A stretch of DNA of 17,320 nucleotides, taken from positions 523,640-540,959 of the forward strand of contig GG745361.1 in NCBI GenBank assembly GCA_000151295.1, read 5' to 3'. The DNA comes from Allomyces macrogynus ATCC 38327 (lineage: Eukaryota; Blastocladiomycota; Blastocladiomycetes; Blastocladiales; Blastocladiaceae). The notes beneath the pieces were generated by a model, which was given only the letters and a program-made list of their open reading frames with translations, had not been told where the DNA came from and did no database searches. Position numbers and translations under genes: made by a program. Below are positions 1-9,165 of this stretch, one piece after another (the first letter of the stretch is position 1; the number at the start of each line of letters is the position of its first letter).

Positions 1-2976
1 CGCCAGGATCCCGCCGTCGTGCACGACCCAGTAGACGTCAATGAACCCGCCACTCACGGGTGTGTCGATCGGGAAGTCGCGAATCCCGCGCAGAAGTAGC
101 ACGGCTTTTCCGAAGAGAATCACGTTGCGCACGGCCTGCACGAAATCGCGAATCTTTTGTGAATCCGTCGTGCGTTCGGGGAACCCCATGACGACCGTAT
201 TCGGCCGCAGCACCCCAATCCCGGCCGACTGCACGCACGACGTGATCCCGTCGGCGAGCGACGCGCAGACGAGCACTTCGGCAAATGCGTTCACGTCAAA
301 CTTGCGCACCATCGCCCGCATCATCGACGTTTCGCGCTCAATTTGGTTGGCCTTGACGGCTTCCTCGAACGGCTTGATCAGCAAACGGCACACGACCGAC
401 AGGCCGCCCGATTTCTTGAGTTGCGCGAGAAACGCGAGAATGTGGAACGACGAGGCCGCAACGCCGTCATTGTGCTCCGGCGCCATGAACGCGATGATCT
501 GCGGCCGCCACATGCGCGGCGTCTGCGGGTGCCGCTCGAGGTCGAGCAGCTTCGCCTGCGCGACTTGCAGCCGCAGCGACCACATGCCTTCGCCGCCCCA
601 GTTCACTTCGGCGCCGCGGAACTCGAGGAGCTTGAAGACGATGTAGACGCCGACGAGCGCGAGGACTGCACCGAGCCAGCTGAGCACGAACATGAACGAC
701 AAAGCCACGACCCCGCCGAGCAGCGACAGTGTCCAGTGGTAGAACCGGAACGTGGGTCGCCAAACGACCGCGTTCGTGAACCCAAACAGCGCCGTGGCCA
801 AGTTGATGCACGCGTAGGTGAGCAGGTAGCACATGGTCGTGACGGGCGCAACGATATCGAGCGACCCGGCGAGCACGCCCGCGGCCGCGATCGTGAATGT
901 GACGCCGAGCGCCTTGTACCGGCCGTTCAACCAGTACAACGAGAGAATGTCGTCTTTCGCAATCGCGCGGAGGACGCGCACCGATCCCATCAGGCACTGC
1001 AGTGCCGCGCCAAGCGTTGCAGCGACCGTCGCCGTATACCCGACCGCCGGGTGCGGCCACGCGAGCAGCGCCATGAGCAGACCCTCTGGGTAGCTGCGAG
1101 TACGCAGCATCGCGCCCGAGACGGTTGTGCCGAGCAAGACAATCACGGCCGCGTAGACGAGCGTCGAAGTGCCGATTGCCGCGAGCGTGCCGGTCGGAAT
1201 GACGCGTTCGGCGCGCCGCACAATGCCCGTCTTGTTGACGCCGGCCATGATCCCGGTCACGCACGGGAAGAAGAGGGCAAACAGCTTGGTCCACGTCACG
1301 TCCTGCTCGCGTCCGTACAGGTCCGGCTCGCCCTGGCCCGGGTGCAGGTTGTCGGAGAGGTGGCCCGGGAAGCCGGTTACACCGGGCAGGGACGTGACGA
1401 GCCGGTTCGAGGCCATGATGCCGACGACGATCAGGACGAGGCCGGTGCAGACGAGTAAGATGAGCGCGAATCCGACGCGGTGCATCTGTCGGTGTTGATT
1501 CGCACGTCGTGAGTCGAATGTGGGGCGCGAGAGAGCGCAGGATCAGGATACGTACCCACCGCGGGGGCAAGAACAGCGCGCTCATGAGCAGGCACAGCGC
1601 CGAGAAGCCGTAGACGCGCGCCGTCATTTGCGGGTCGGAAAAGACCCACTCGGACGGGATCACGTAGTTCTAGCGTCTCAAATGTTAGCCCTGCCGAATC
1701 GACAGGGTCATCACACATCGATAGGAAAAGACGTACTGTGAACACCTCCATGCACCCGAGAATCGATGTGGCGACGGCGATGCTGGTCGACAGGTAGAAC
1801 ATGAGCCCCACGGCACCGCCAACTTCGCGACCGAGCGTGCGGCTCAGCAGGTAATATGCGCCGCCCGCCTCTGGAAACAGGAAAATATTGGCGCGTCAGT
1901 AGGGCACGAGAAGAGGGCGACAATCTCGCGTGAAGATACGAACGGGAATGGAGTCCATTCGCGACCATGGCCGACATGGACAGTGCTGTGGTCAACGTCT
2001 ATGGAGAAAGGAAAGTGATCAATACATCGCCCATCGTAAGGAAAAAAAACTTGCAGAACGTACGCAAATAACGGCCATGAGGAGGAAAATCAGCGCGCCT
2101 GAAACCCCAGCCATCCCAACAACCCACGGCAATCGGACGAACAGGATGATGCCGAAAATGTTTTGCAGGCACGGCAGCAGCACGCCAGTCATGATCCCGA
2201 GCTACGCGATAGTCGGCAAAAACTGGATGAGACTTGAGCATGCCGACCGCGAATATTCACTCTTCATTCGGGATTACGCACGAACGGAGCCGGTGGTGGC
2301 GGTGGAGGAGGTTTCGACGCCTCTACGCGGACACTTCATCGACTCAATTCACGTCCGCCACGGCATGAACAACCAAAACAAAGTACGCACGCGAGTTATT
2401 CGACGGCGACCGCAGCAAATACCGCGACACGGGGCGTCGGTTCGACCCATCATCCTCGAACAGCGCCAAGTTGGACGAGACCGACGTGTATGTCAAGTTG
2501 TTCAAGTTGGAATTGATCAGTGTCGCCGTGGCCATGTCCGGCGAGACCTGGTCGCGCCGAAAACTGCCGACGGGCGGCATCGGGAACGCGACCGTCGACG
2601 ACAAGAACCGGCGCCGCTGCTCGCCCGATGGCGAGTTGAGCAATGTTGTGTAATTGCTTGCTGGGGATCCAGGTAAGTGCGGCACGGAACGGACGTGCGG
2701 GCTGGTCGCGGCGCACGGTAGATGCGGCGGGACGGGCGACCGCGCGCGCGACACGTCGGCATCGTCGTCGCCGCCCATGTCGTCCGTGTACGAAGATGAC
2801 GAGGAGGTGGAGGAAAGCGAAAATCGGTGCTGGTTTGACAGGACGCGTAGCTCGAGGTCGTCGGCGTCGCACGGTGGATTGTCGTTATCGTTGGGAGAGG
2901 TTGTCGTCAGATCCACGGCGCGCGAGTCCGGGACCGGACCCGGTGGCCAGTTCATGATGGCGGACTTCTTTTCCAT
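1..2976 (-). CDS. K-Cl cotransporter (SLC12/KCC family), C terminus cut by window edge
   Basis: Electroneutral cation-chloride cotransporter of the plasma or vacuolar membrane. Seven exons are inferred: 2976-2391, 2322-2282, 2201-2064, 1998-1944, 1870-1737, 1669-1556 and 1485-<1. They join in frame to 851 residues. The start ATG at 2976 has a CACCATGG context. Residues 1-209 are a polar Ser/Pro-rich cytosolic N-terminus containing the KCC-like ALFE motif and seven consecutive prolines (200-206). The membrane domain, about 210-641, opens with [13 protein letters not shown], then has [10 protein letters not shown] (275-284, where SLC12 proteins carry an ion-coordinating Tyr) and [11 protein letters not shown]. 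The SLC12 C-terminal domain follows, with [10 protein letters not shown] (783-792) and [11 protein letters not shown] (838-848) just before the edge. Family members are about 1,000-1,100 residues, so perhaps 150-250 are missing. The motifs resemble animal KCCs more than yeast Vhc1. The family call is very firm; K-Cl specificity is inferred from motifs. Confidence 0.93.
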
Positions 2977-3640
2977 GGTGAGAGAGTGGGCGAATGCGTG
3001 ACACAGGATCGATCGAGATGAGCGCGCTGCGGCGCTGGGGCCAGTGCCGAGCGTCGAGAAACGCGTGCTTGAGCGCGCAATGGATGCAGTGACGTCGCAA
3101 AGGCTAGCGAGAACGAGCAGTTGGAGAGCGGGCACGAGAAGCAAGGAGGAAGGATGCGAACTTGGAGAATGGCCGGCAAGGGATGGAGACCAAGGGCGAC
3201 CCAGCAGCACAGCAGGCGCGCAGGATTCGAGGACCGTAACGTGTGCGTTGAACAATTGCCGTCACGCACGCCAGGACGAAAGATGATCGGTGACGGCTGT
3301 TGGCCGAAACGTCGAAAGAGCAACGGCGAGGAGGCGCGCCAGGCCGGGGGTGGCGTTCGAATTGTGCGCGCTTGTCGTTGGATGGCGTCGCGGCGGCGTC
3401 GCGGCGGGTCGAGCGGAAACGGTGCCAACTTACACCGAGACTTTGCAACTACTTGCAAAGTAATTTCGCGACTGTGTGAGGGCAGGGCACGGGCCCACCG
3501 GGCTGGGTTGCGCTCAACGACGCGTTGGCGCTGCTGGTTGTGGGCGGTGATCGCTCGGGCCACGGCGGCCGGAGATTGGAGGGCGCCTCTGGTCAACCTT
3601 GTCGCTCGGAAACACTGGACGAAGCGCGAGTGCCGTTGGA

Positions 3641-3661
3641 TTGCTGGTTGCTGGTTGCTGG
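3641..3661. repeat. Tandem repeat TTGCTGG x3
   Basis: Three perfect, adjacent copies of the 7-mer TTGCTGG lie in the divergent intergenic region, about 550 nt upstream of the CC1-box gene start. A seven-base unit does not preserve a reading frame, which fits non-coding DNA. Confidence 0.8.
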
Positions 3662-3902
3662 CGAGTTGCAGGCTGGTGATCCAGGTTGTCGTTGAGGGTT
3701 GTGGAGGATTTCGAGCGTTGCAGCGGTCAGACTGGGGCTTGCCGCAGCACAGCCCAGATAACACTGGTGGCGATGTTTTGCACCGAGTCGTGGCTCGTCG
3801 TCGTGCTGGCAATCTGCACGGCGTCGGTCGCCCCACGCACTGTCGCGGCTGCTGTGAAGGCACTCGGTTGCTGCTTTTGCTCTCTTTTGCGGACATTTAT
3901 CG

Positions 3903-3909
3903 TATAAAG
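3903..3909 (+). promoter_or_regulatory. Candidate TATA box (TATAAAG)
   Basis: TATAAAG lies 299 nt upstream of the ATG at 4208. If used, transcription would start near 3930-3940 and give a leader of about 270 nt. ATGs at 3919 and 3923 lie too close to the box to be likely translation starts. Assigned by motif and position only. Confidence 0.4.
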
Positions 3910-4207
3910 GGGTCAATAATGAATGACTTGGTCGCGGGTGGGGGGCAGACGCGTCGGACGCCTCCATTTCTTGCACGTGTGGCCGTTAGCGGCAGGTGCC
4001 TGGTCCGCCCCAGATGTGGCTCAGCGCACGCCACTCGCACCTTCACGCGTGTCGCGACTGTCGTCTAGCTCGCCGACCTCGTCCTCCTCTTCATCGTTTC
4101 CACCCCGCTGTCGTTGCGCTGTGTTTGCGTGCCCGGCCACGACACTGACGCCCAGCTCGTCTACGACCCGCCGAACCCGCCAACCCGCCCGCCCTACTCG
4201 CCCCAAA

Positions 4208-5416
4208 ATGCTGCAGCAAGTCACCGACTCGCTCGACATGTCGTCGCTGTCGTCGGCGCTCGCCGCCGTCTCGACGCCCGCCGACAAGCGCCTGCAGCAC
4301 CTCGACGAGATTGACGAGCAGTCGCTGCGTGACCTCGTCAAGGACGTCTTCAAGCAAGTCGCCGCGAAGGAGCGTGGTACGTCTGCTTTGCTGCCGCTGC
4401 TTCGCCCCCCCGCACGCCCCCCCACAAAAGATGACCATCTTACGCGCAATCCAGACCTGGTCCTTGCCGCGCAAATCGGCCAGTCGCTGCTCGACAAGAA
4501 CAACGAGCTGCAGGCCGCACTCGCCGCCGCGCAGGCGTCGCACCCCACCTCCTCCGACGACGCCGAGAATGACGAGTCCGACAGCCCGCGCCCGGCCCCC
4601 GCCGAGCTGCCCGCCGACTACGCCGACCTTGAAGCGCACAATGCTGACTTGGCCGGCCGTATTGGCGACCTGGAACGCGCGCTGCGCGACTTGCGCAACG
4701 CGTCGCGCCGCGAAGTGCGCCACCTGGCCGCGGAAATCGCGTCGTGCAAGGACCGCGCCGACGCGGCTGAGGCCAAGGCCGCGGAAGTGGCCGTCGTCAA
4801 GGACCGGCTCGCTCGCGAGAAACTCGAGCTGAAGGTGCAGCTCGCCAAGGCGCAGGCGGCGGCGGCTGCGGCGGCGGCCGCAGCGGCCGAGGACGAGGAA
4901 GCGGGCGCACCGGAAGACGCGCCAGTGCCCGTTGGGCTCGAGGACCTCGAGGAAGAGCTGTACGCGTTGCGCGACGAGCGCGACGCGCTCTCGGAGACGA
5001 ACCAGGAAATGGCGACGCGGTTGGCCGACGCGTTGACGAAACTCGACGACATGGCTCAGCGGTACGAGGCCATGGAGCGCACGCTTGCCGAGTACACGGC
5101 GCTGCAGGACTCGTACAAGTTGCAGGCCGCGCATATCACGGAGTTGTCGGAACTCGTGGAGACGCAGCGGCGGCAACTTGCGCCGGCGGCCGAGGGCGAT
5201 GAGGCTGAGGAACATGAGGTCGGGACCGAGGTGGTGGAGCAGCACGAGGGCCTTTTTGCGCGGTTGCGGCACCATCGCGAGAATGCCGATGCGTCGAACG
5301 CGTCGCTGATTGCTGAGCTCGAGCGCGCCTGGGCCAAGGAGCGCGGGCCGCAGCCGCCGGCGTCGGGGTTCTCGGGGTTGTTTGAGGGCGTGCGGTCGTT
5401 GCTGCAGCTACACTAA
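4208..5416 (+). CDS. Coiled-coil protein with CC1 box, TRAK/HAP1/BICD-like putative dynein adaptor
   Basis: Two exons, 4208-4376 and 4455-5416, give 376 residues. The intron (4377-4454) starts GTACGT and ends CAG. Splicing joins KER to a segment starting at Asp57 with LVLAAQIGQSLLDKN. This matches the CC1 box (AAxxG; here A61-G65) of TRAK, HAP1, BICD and BICDR proteins, which binds dynein light intermediate chain. Further on are predicted coiled coils (about 108-200 and 216-298), an Ala run encoded near 4857-4890, an acidic linker (about 300-320), and near the C terminus SLIAEL (340-345), which loosely resembles a dynactin-binding Spindly-type box. Cargo-adaptor function is inference. The ATG at 4208 (CCAAAATG) is chosen over the in-frame ATG at 3923, whose extension is low-complexity and starts beside the TATA-like site. 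The intron is 78 nt and stop-free, so retention would add 26 residues just before the box. Confidence 0.8.
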   Translation: MLQQVTDSLDMSSLSSALAAVSTPADKRLQHLDEIDEQSLRDLVKDVFKQVAAKERGTSALLPLLRPPARPPTKDDHLTRNPDLVLAAQIGQSLLDKNNELQAALAAAQASHPTSSDDAENDESDSPRPAPAELPADYADLEAHNADLAGRIGDLERALRDLRNASRREVRHLAAEIASCKDRADAAEAKAAEVAVVKDRLAREKLELKVQLAKAQAAAAAAAAAAAEDEEAGAPEDAPVPVGLEDLEEELYALRDERDALSETNQEMATRLADALTKLDDMAQRYEAMERTLAEYTALQDSYKLQAAHITELSELVETQRRQLAPAAEGDEAEEHEVGTEVVEQHEGLFARLRHHRENADASNASLIAELERAWAKERGPQPPASGFSGLFEGVRSLLQLH

Positions 5417-5794
5417 TGGTGCGGCAGGTTGCGTTGCGTTCTTGCACGACCGTCGCGCGTCTGATGGCGGCGACCTTCCGCGGCCCATTTTTTATGTTTG
5501 CTCCACCGAAACCGTCGTTTTGTCTTGTGCATTTGTACAGCTTGTTGCTTTGCCATTTTTCCCACCCTCGCACGAATTGGAAATAAAAAGACGGACCTAG
5601 CTGTTGTGAAGACACGATCCATTCGATATTCTACAACGGCGCTGCACCAGGGAAAGGAATGAACGACAAGACACGAACGAGCCCACGACAGCAACCAAAC
5701 CAACACGCTGAACACAACGCGCAACCAACAGCCCAACGAAATGGAAGAACAAATCACGTCCAATAAACACGACCGAACAACCCGACCGGTCCCC
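5417..5794. other. Convergent 3' intergenic region
   Basis: Shared 3' space between the CC1-box gene (plus) and PNO1 (minus). It is T-rich around 5487-5560 and holds an AATAAA on the plus strand at 5582. I see no clear AATAAA on the minus strand for PNO1 and no gene. Confidence 0.7.
5582..5587 (+). terminator. Candidate polyadenylation signal AATAAA
   Basis: AATAAA lies 166 nt after the stop codon of the CC1-box gene, downstream of a T-rich stretch. Position and orientation suit its 3' end. Confidence 0.55.
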
Positions 5795-6627
5795 TCAGAA
5801 CCGCTCCTTCATCCGCGCCGACACGGTGCGCAGCGTCGAATACACCTTGCCGGGCGGCGACCCGAGAATCAGCGATACGACCGCGTCTTTTGCGACGCGA
5901 ATGTTCTGGAACGACCCCAAAATGTGAATCTTGGTGTCGGCCACGACGATTCGGGTCCGGCTCGCATTCTCAATGGTAAACTTGGTCTTGCCGTTCTTTC
6001 CGGCAATACGACCAATCGCGCGCGACAAGTGGTCGCCGTTGAGCGTCTTGACGTCCTTGATTTCAAACGAGTCGAGGAAGAGGTCGTCGAGTCGCAGAAG
6101 GGCGAGCGCGTCGGTCACGTCGAATCCCACGGCAAAGGCCTTGACAAAGTCGTGGCCCTTTTGCAGCGAGGAGGGTTCCTTGGTCTCGGCGCACGACTAC
6201 AGGCCCAAGGGTCGATGAGTCGAGATTCGGCCACCGCATGCCGGAAGGGAAAGCAAACGCACCCGCAGCTCGACGCACTTGGATTTGAGGTTGAACCGCA
6301 CCTGCAGACCCATGTGCTCGACGAGCGGCGTGTAGATTTGCAGCCACTCTTTTTTCAAGGGGGTCAGGCGGTGTGGCGGGATCAGCACGCGGCGGAATTG
6401 CTTGCCCGTGGGCTACAACGTTGCGGGATTGCCCGTCAGTCGCTGCAATGACATCGGGATGCGATGGGGCCAAGTGTGCGCACCGCCATCTCCTGCGCCG
6501 ACGCCGGCGCAAACTTGGGCTTGGCGTCCACATCCATACTGTCGTCTTGCGTACTCGCGGCGGCCGCGGCCTCTTCGGCGGCGGCGATAATGTCGACGGG
6601 CGCCAAGGTCACCGACTTGGGGTCCAT
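5795..6627 (-). CDS. PNO1: PNO1/Dim2, KH-domain 40S ribosome assembly factor
   Basis: Nob1 partner that binds pre-40S particles and guides 3'-end processing of 18S rRNA in nucleus and cytoplasm. Three exons, 6627-6484, 6412-6263 and 6196-5795, give 231 residues, slightly shorter than the usual 250-275. Introns are 71 nt (GTGCGC...TAG, branch CTGAC) and 66 nt (GTGCGT...TAG). Residues 1-48 are the variable Ala/acidic N-terminus. Exon 2 carries the conserved [14 protein letters not shown] block and [14 protein letters not shown]. Exon 3 carries [19 protein letters not shown], then the KH domain with [15 protein letters not shown] (loop G164-G167), HILGSFQNI and the conserved [15 protein letters not shown] tail. 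The start codon at 6627 is the first in-frame ATG of exon 1. The protein appears complete. Confidence 0.95.
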
Positions 6628-7122
6628 GATGAGGGTTGGATTGCGGGTGGTGGTGTTTCGAGGCGGGCTGGGCAGGCGATGGATGGGATTCGGGTTGCAG
6701 TGGCCGTCGAGTGCTGCGGGCGGCCTGCGGCAGTGCTGGTGCAGTGGGTTGCGGTCGGGACGGATGCCGAGGGTCGTCTGTGCGTGCTCGTCGTCGTGCT
6801 AATCGGGGCCGCCGACAAGCGGTTGCGCGGTGAGGAGCGAGGTGTGCGTGCGCGGTCACCTGATGCTGTGTGGCGGCGTTGCCGGGTGCCTCGCATCGAT
6901 GGTGCGTTTGTTTGCGCTGGTTGCGACAGGGCTCGAACCCGGCACCTCCCGATCCAGCGGTCCAACGCGCGGTTCGCCGAACGGACAATTACGAAAGGCG
7001 CGCTCTCTCGACCCCACGCGGGCAGGACGAACAGGCGAACTCGTGCTCATCCTGCTTGCCCTACACTCTTTCTCCCCGAACAATCGCTGCGACCGAACGC
7101 AACCAACCAATATCAAGCAACC
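6628..7122. other. Divergent intergenic region, PNO1 / SDR
   Basis: About 495 nt that must hold both promoters. No TATA box is obvious. A tRNA-like fragment lies on the minus strand at about 6919-6975: a B-box-like GGGTTCGAGCC and a GGTGCCGGG-type variable/T-arm region. No acceptable anticodon arm or A box can be folded, so no tRNA is annotated. Confidence 0.55.
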
Positions 7123-8519
7123 ATGGGCCGCCTTGCTGGACAGACCGTCTTCATGTACGCGCGCCGGCCCAGATTGCCAACCACTACGCGCGCACGCAAG
7201 TAGATCCAGCACCAGCCAGCATGCTCGACCCGGACTTGATCAGCTCACGCGCATACCATGGAGCCGAATTCTGACCGAGATTCCGCGACTTTACGCCGTT
7301 TCTATCCGGTGGACGACATGGCGACGCGAACGACAGTACTGGTGCGAGTGCCGGGATTGGCGCGAGGTAACAAGTTGGCCGACCTTTCTTTGCGCTGGTT
7401 TGTCGGCGTGCCAATGTACTGATCGCGCCCATTCCTCGGGACCACACTGTAGCTGCGCTCGGTACGCTCCCCCACGCTCACCGCGTTCCCGCGCGCCAGA
7501 TCATGCCGACTGACGCGCCATCATCCTTGGCAGCCACTTTGCCGCGGAGCACTGCAACCTCGTCCTGACGGCGCGCCGTCTCGAGCGGCTCGAGGAGCTC
7601 CGTGCCGAACTGCTCGCGCAGTACCCCGACATTCAGGTGTACGTCGTCGCGCTGGACGTGACCAAGCGCGCCGACGTGTTTGCCGTGGTCGATGCGCTGC
7701 CCGAGGCGTTCAAGAACGTTGATGTGCTCGTCAACAATGCAGGTGCGGTCCCGCGAGTCGCGAAGAGTCGTGGCGAGGGCGGATGCTCACGCGTGGTTGG
7801 TGATTTGTCGATGTAGGCCTGAGTCTTGGCCTCGACCACCTGCTTGACGTGAGCGAGGAGAGTGTCAACATCATGTTCGACACGAACGTCAAGTGCGTTG
7901 TCCACTGCGGAATGGACCGGCGCCCGCGGCGCATCATCAACTGACAGCGCCGCGACCTACAGGGGCCTTCTCAACGTGACCCAGGCGATCGTCCCGGCCA
8001 TGAAGCAGCGCGGCAAGGGCCACATCATCAACATTGGCTCCGTCGCGGGCAAGCAGGCCTAGTACGCGCCCCCCACCCCATCCCCACCCCTCCCCTTTCA
8101 CGTCCGCTCACCAGCCCCATCGTGCTGTATAGCGCCGGAGGCTCCATCTACTGCGCGACCAAGCACGCCGTCGAGGCCATGTCGCAAGCTCTGACGCAGG
8201 AACTCGTCAACACGCCGCTGCGCGTGACCTTGGTCGCGCCCGGGCTCGTCCAGACCGAGTTCTCGGTCGTGCGGTTCCACGGTAACCAGGACAAGGCCGA
8301 CTCTGTCTACAAGGGGCTCGACCCGCTCACGGGCGACGATATTGCCGAGGTCGTCGTGTTTGCGGCGTCGCGCCCGCCGCACGTGCAGAGTACGTGTTCG
8401 ACATTGCGTGTTTGGGCAAGGCCGCCAGCTCACCGCCGTCGCTCTTTTCCGTGATAGTCAATGACATCCTGGTCTACCCGACGCAGCAAGCGTCCGTGTT
8501 CCACGTCCACCGCAACTAG
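7123..8519 (+). CDS. Short-chain dehydrogenase/reductase, Ymr226c-type, eight exons
   Basis: NADP-dependent oxidoreductase of the classical SDR family, closest in appearance to yeast Ymr226c (3-hydroxy acid/serine dehydrogenase), 257 residues. Exons: 7123-7154, 7337-7366, 7453-7461 (9 nt), 7534-7742, 7817-7892, 7963-8061, 8133-8389 and 8458-8519. The first three tiny exons join in frame to give TVFITGASAGIGASCARHF, the TGxxxGxG nucleotide-binding loop (Thr12-Gly19). NNAG is at 91-94. The catalytic set is Ser145, Tyr158 and Lys162 (YCATK). VAPGLVQTEF and the C-terminal HVQINDILVYPTQQAS match the family. Without splicing the Rossmann motif falls in broken frames, which mimics a pseudogene. Intron 1 (182 nt) is unusually long here; the others are 68-86 nt. 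The start ATG lies in CAACCATGG. Substrate cannot be read from sequence. Confidence 0.92.
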
Positions 8520-8749
8520 GCAGGTAGGTCCACCGTGTGGACTCATAGAAGCGATCGACTTGAGCCGTTGTGGCCGGTAGGTGGGTCGCGGAGCATCCTG
8601 CGCACCCGGACACGGGCGCGGGGTTGGTGTCGGCGCCATTGAATCAATATCTTAGTCCACCAGTTCACGCATGAAGCCATCGACAGGAACTGTGAGCCAA
8701 AATGCCGTTATTTACGATTGAATAGGCGTGGTTGAGTGTCCGAAAGTAC

Positions 8750-8755
8750 AATAAA
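8750..8755 (+). terminator. Candidate polyadenylation signal AATAAA
   Basis: AATAAA lies 231 nt after the SDR stop codon, in the same orientation. A second AATAAA occurs at 8869-8874. The nearer one is the more likely signal. Confidence 0.5.
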
Positions 8756-8786
8756 GCTGGGCCCACGTCACTCACCCCGCAACGCG

Positions 8787-8831
8787 ACGCCAACCAACGC
8801 CAACCCAACGCCATCCTGCAACGAAACGCCA
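8787..8831. repeat. Cluster of four ACGCCA motifs
   Basis: ACGCCA occurs at 8787, 8797, 8808 and 8826. The first three are spaced 10 and 11 nt apart, about one helical turn. They lie roughly 340-380 nt upstream of the coiled-coil gene. This may be a regulatory-site cluster or simply a decayed short tandem repeat. Confidence 0.45.
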
Positions 8832-9165
8832 CCCGCTGCCCCGACACGCTTCAGCAAACGATCAGTCAAATAAACAACCAACGAGGAACACACACGTCGA
8901 GGTGGCCGTGAAGGAGCCGGGCCCATTGCATCTCTCGCGATCGAGCGCACCATCAGCACCACCTTTCAGCAGAACCGCGCAGCAACACCAACGCGCGAGC
9001 CCACGCACAAGGTGGGAAACACATGCATTGCAAGAATCGATCGAACAACACGCGCGAGCGCTGGCTCGCGGCAGTGGCGTAACGTCATGAACTGACCGAC
9101 GTGTCGCGCACGCGTACGTGGATCCCGTGTCAACAGCAGCACTCCAGCCCATCAGACCAGCGATC

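Larger units (their letters stand above)
2977..4207. other. Divergent intergenic region, KCC / CC1-box gene
   Basis: About 1.2 kb separates two divergently transcribed genes. Long open frames exist on both strands (for example 3121-4068 plus and 2952-3896 minus), but their translations are Arg/Ala/Ser-rich, show no family motifs and overlap one another, as expected from GC-rich DNA with few stops. I see no credible gene here. It presumably holds both promoters and 5' leaders. Visible elements are a TATA-like site at 3903 and a three-copy 7-nt tandem repeat at 3641. Confidence 0.6.
8520..9165. other. Intergenic region, SDR / coiled-coil gene
   Basis: About 646 nt with the 3' end of the SDR gene (AATAAA at 8750) and the presumed promoter of the next gene. 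Four ACGCCA motifs lie between 8787 and 8831. No convincing gene is seen on either strand. Confidence 0.6.

Noticed and set aside
467..1663. 398-codon open frame on the minus strand
   Set aside because: Only its first 38 codons belong to the KCC gene. After the intron 1486-1555 the true frame changes to one that runs off the window edge, and the rest is an Arg/Pro-rich shadow.
2661..2716. Possible 56-nt intron in KCC exon 1 (GTGCGC...CTTAC...CAG)
   Set aside because: Removing 56 nt would take the strong start codon out of frame with the downstream ALFE-containing segment, whereas reading through keeps one continuous frame.
3121..4068. 315-codon plus-strand open frame in the KCC/CC1 intergenic region
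   Set aside because: Low-complexity composition, overlaps an equally long minus-strand frame, no motifs; expected by chance in GC-rich DNA.
3923..4207. 95-residue N-terminal extension of the CC1-box protein
   Set aside because: Starts beside the TATA-like box, is Ser/Arg/Thr low-complexity, and the ATG at 4208 has a better context and begins the ordered sequence.
4857..4890. GCN-rich run considered as a simple-repeat artefact
   Set aside because: It is an in-frame Ala run inside a well-supported coiled-coil gene with mixed Ala codons, so it is coding sequence.
7310..7370. Apparent frameshift or 7-nt deletion in the SDR Rossmann motif (GTACTGGTGCGAG read as a collapsed ACTGGTG repeat)
   Set aside because: An upstream exon at 7123-7154 ending in AT and an acceptor at 7336 rebuild TVFITGASAGIG exactly, so no deletion is needed.
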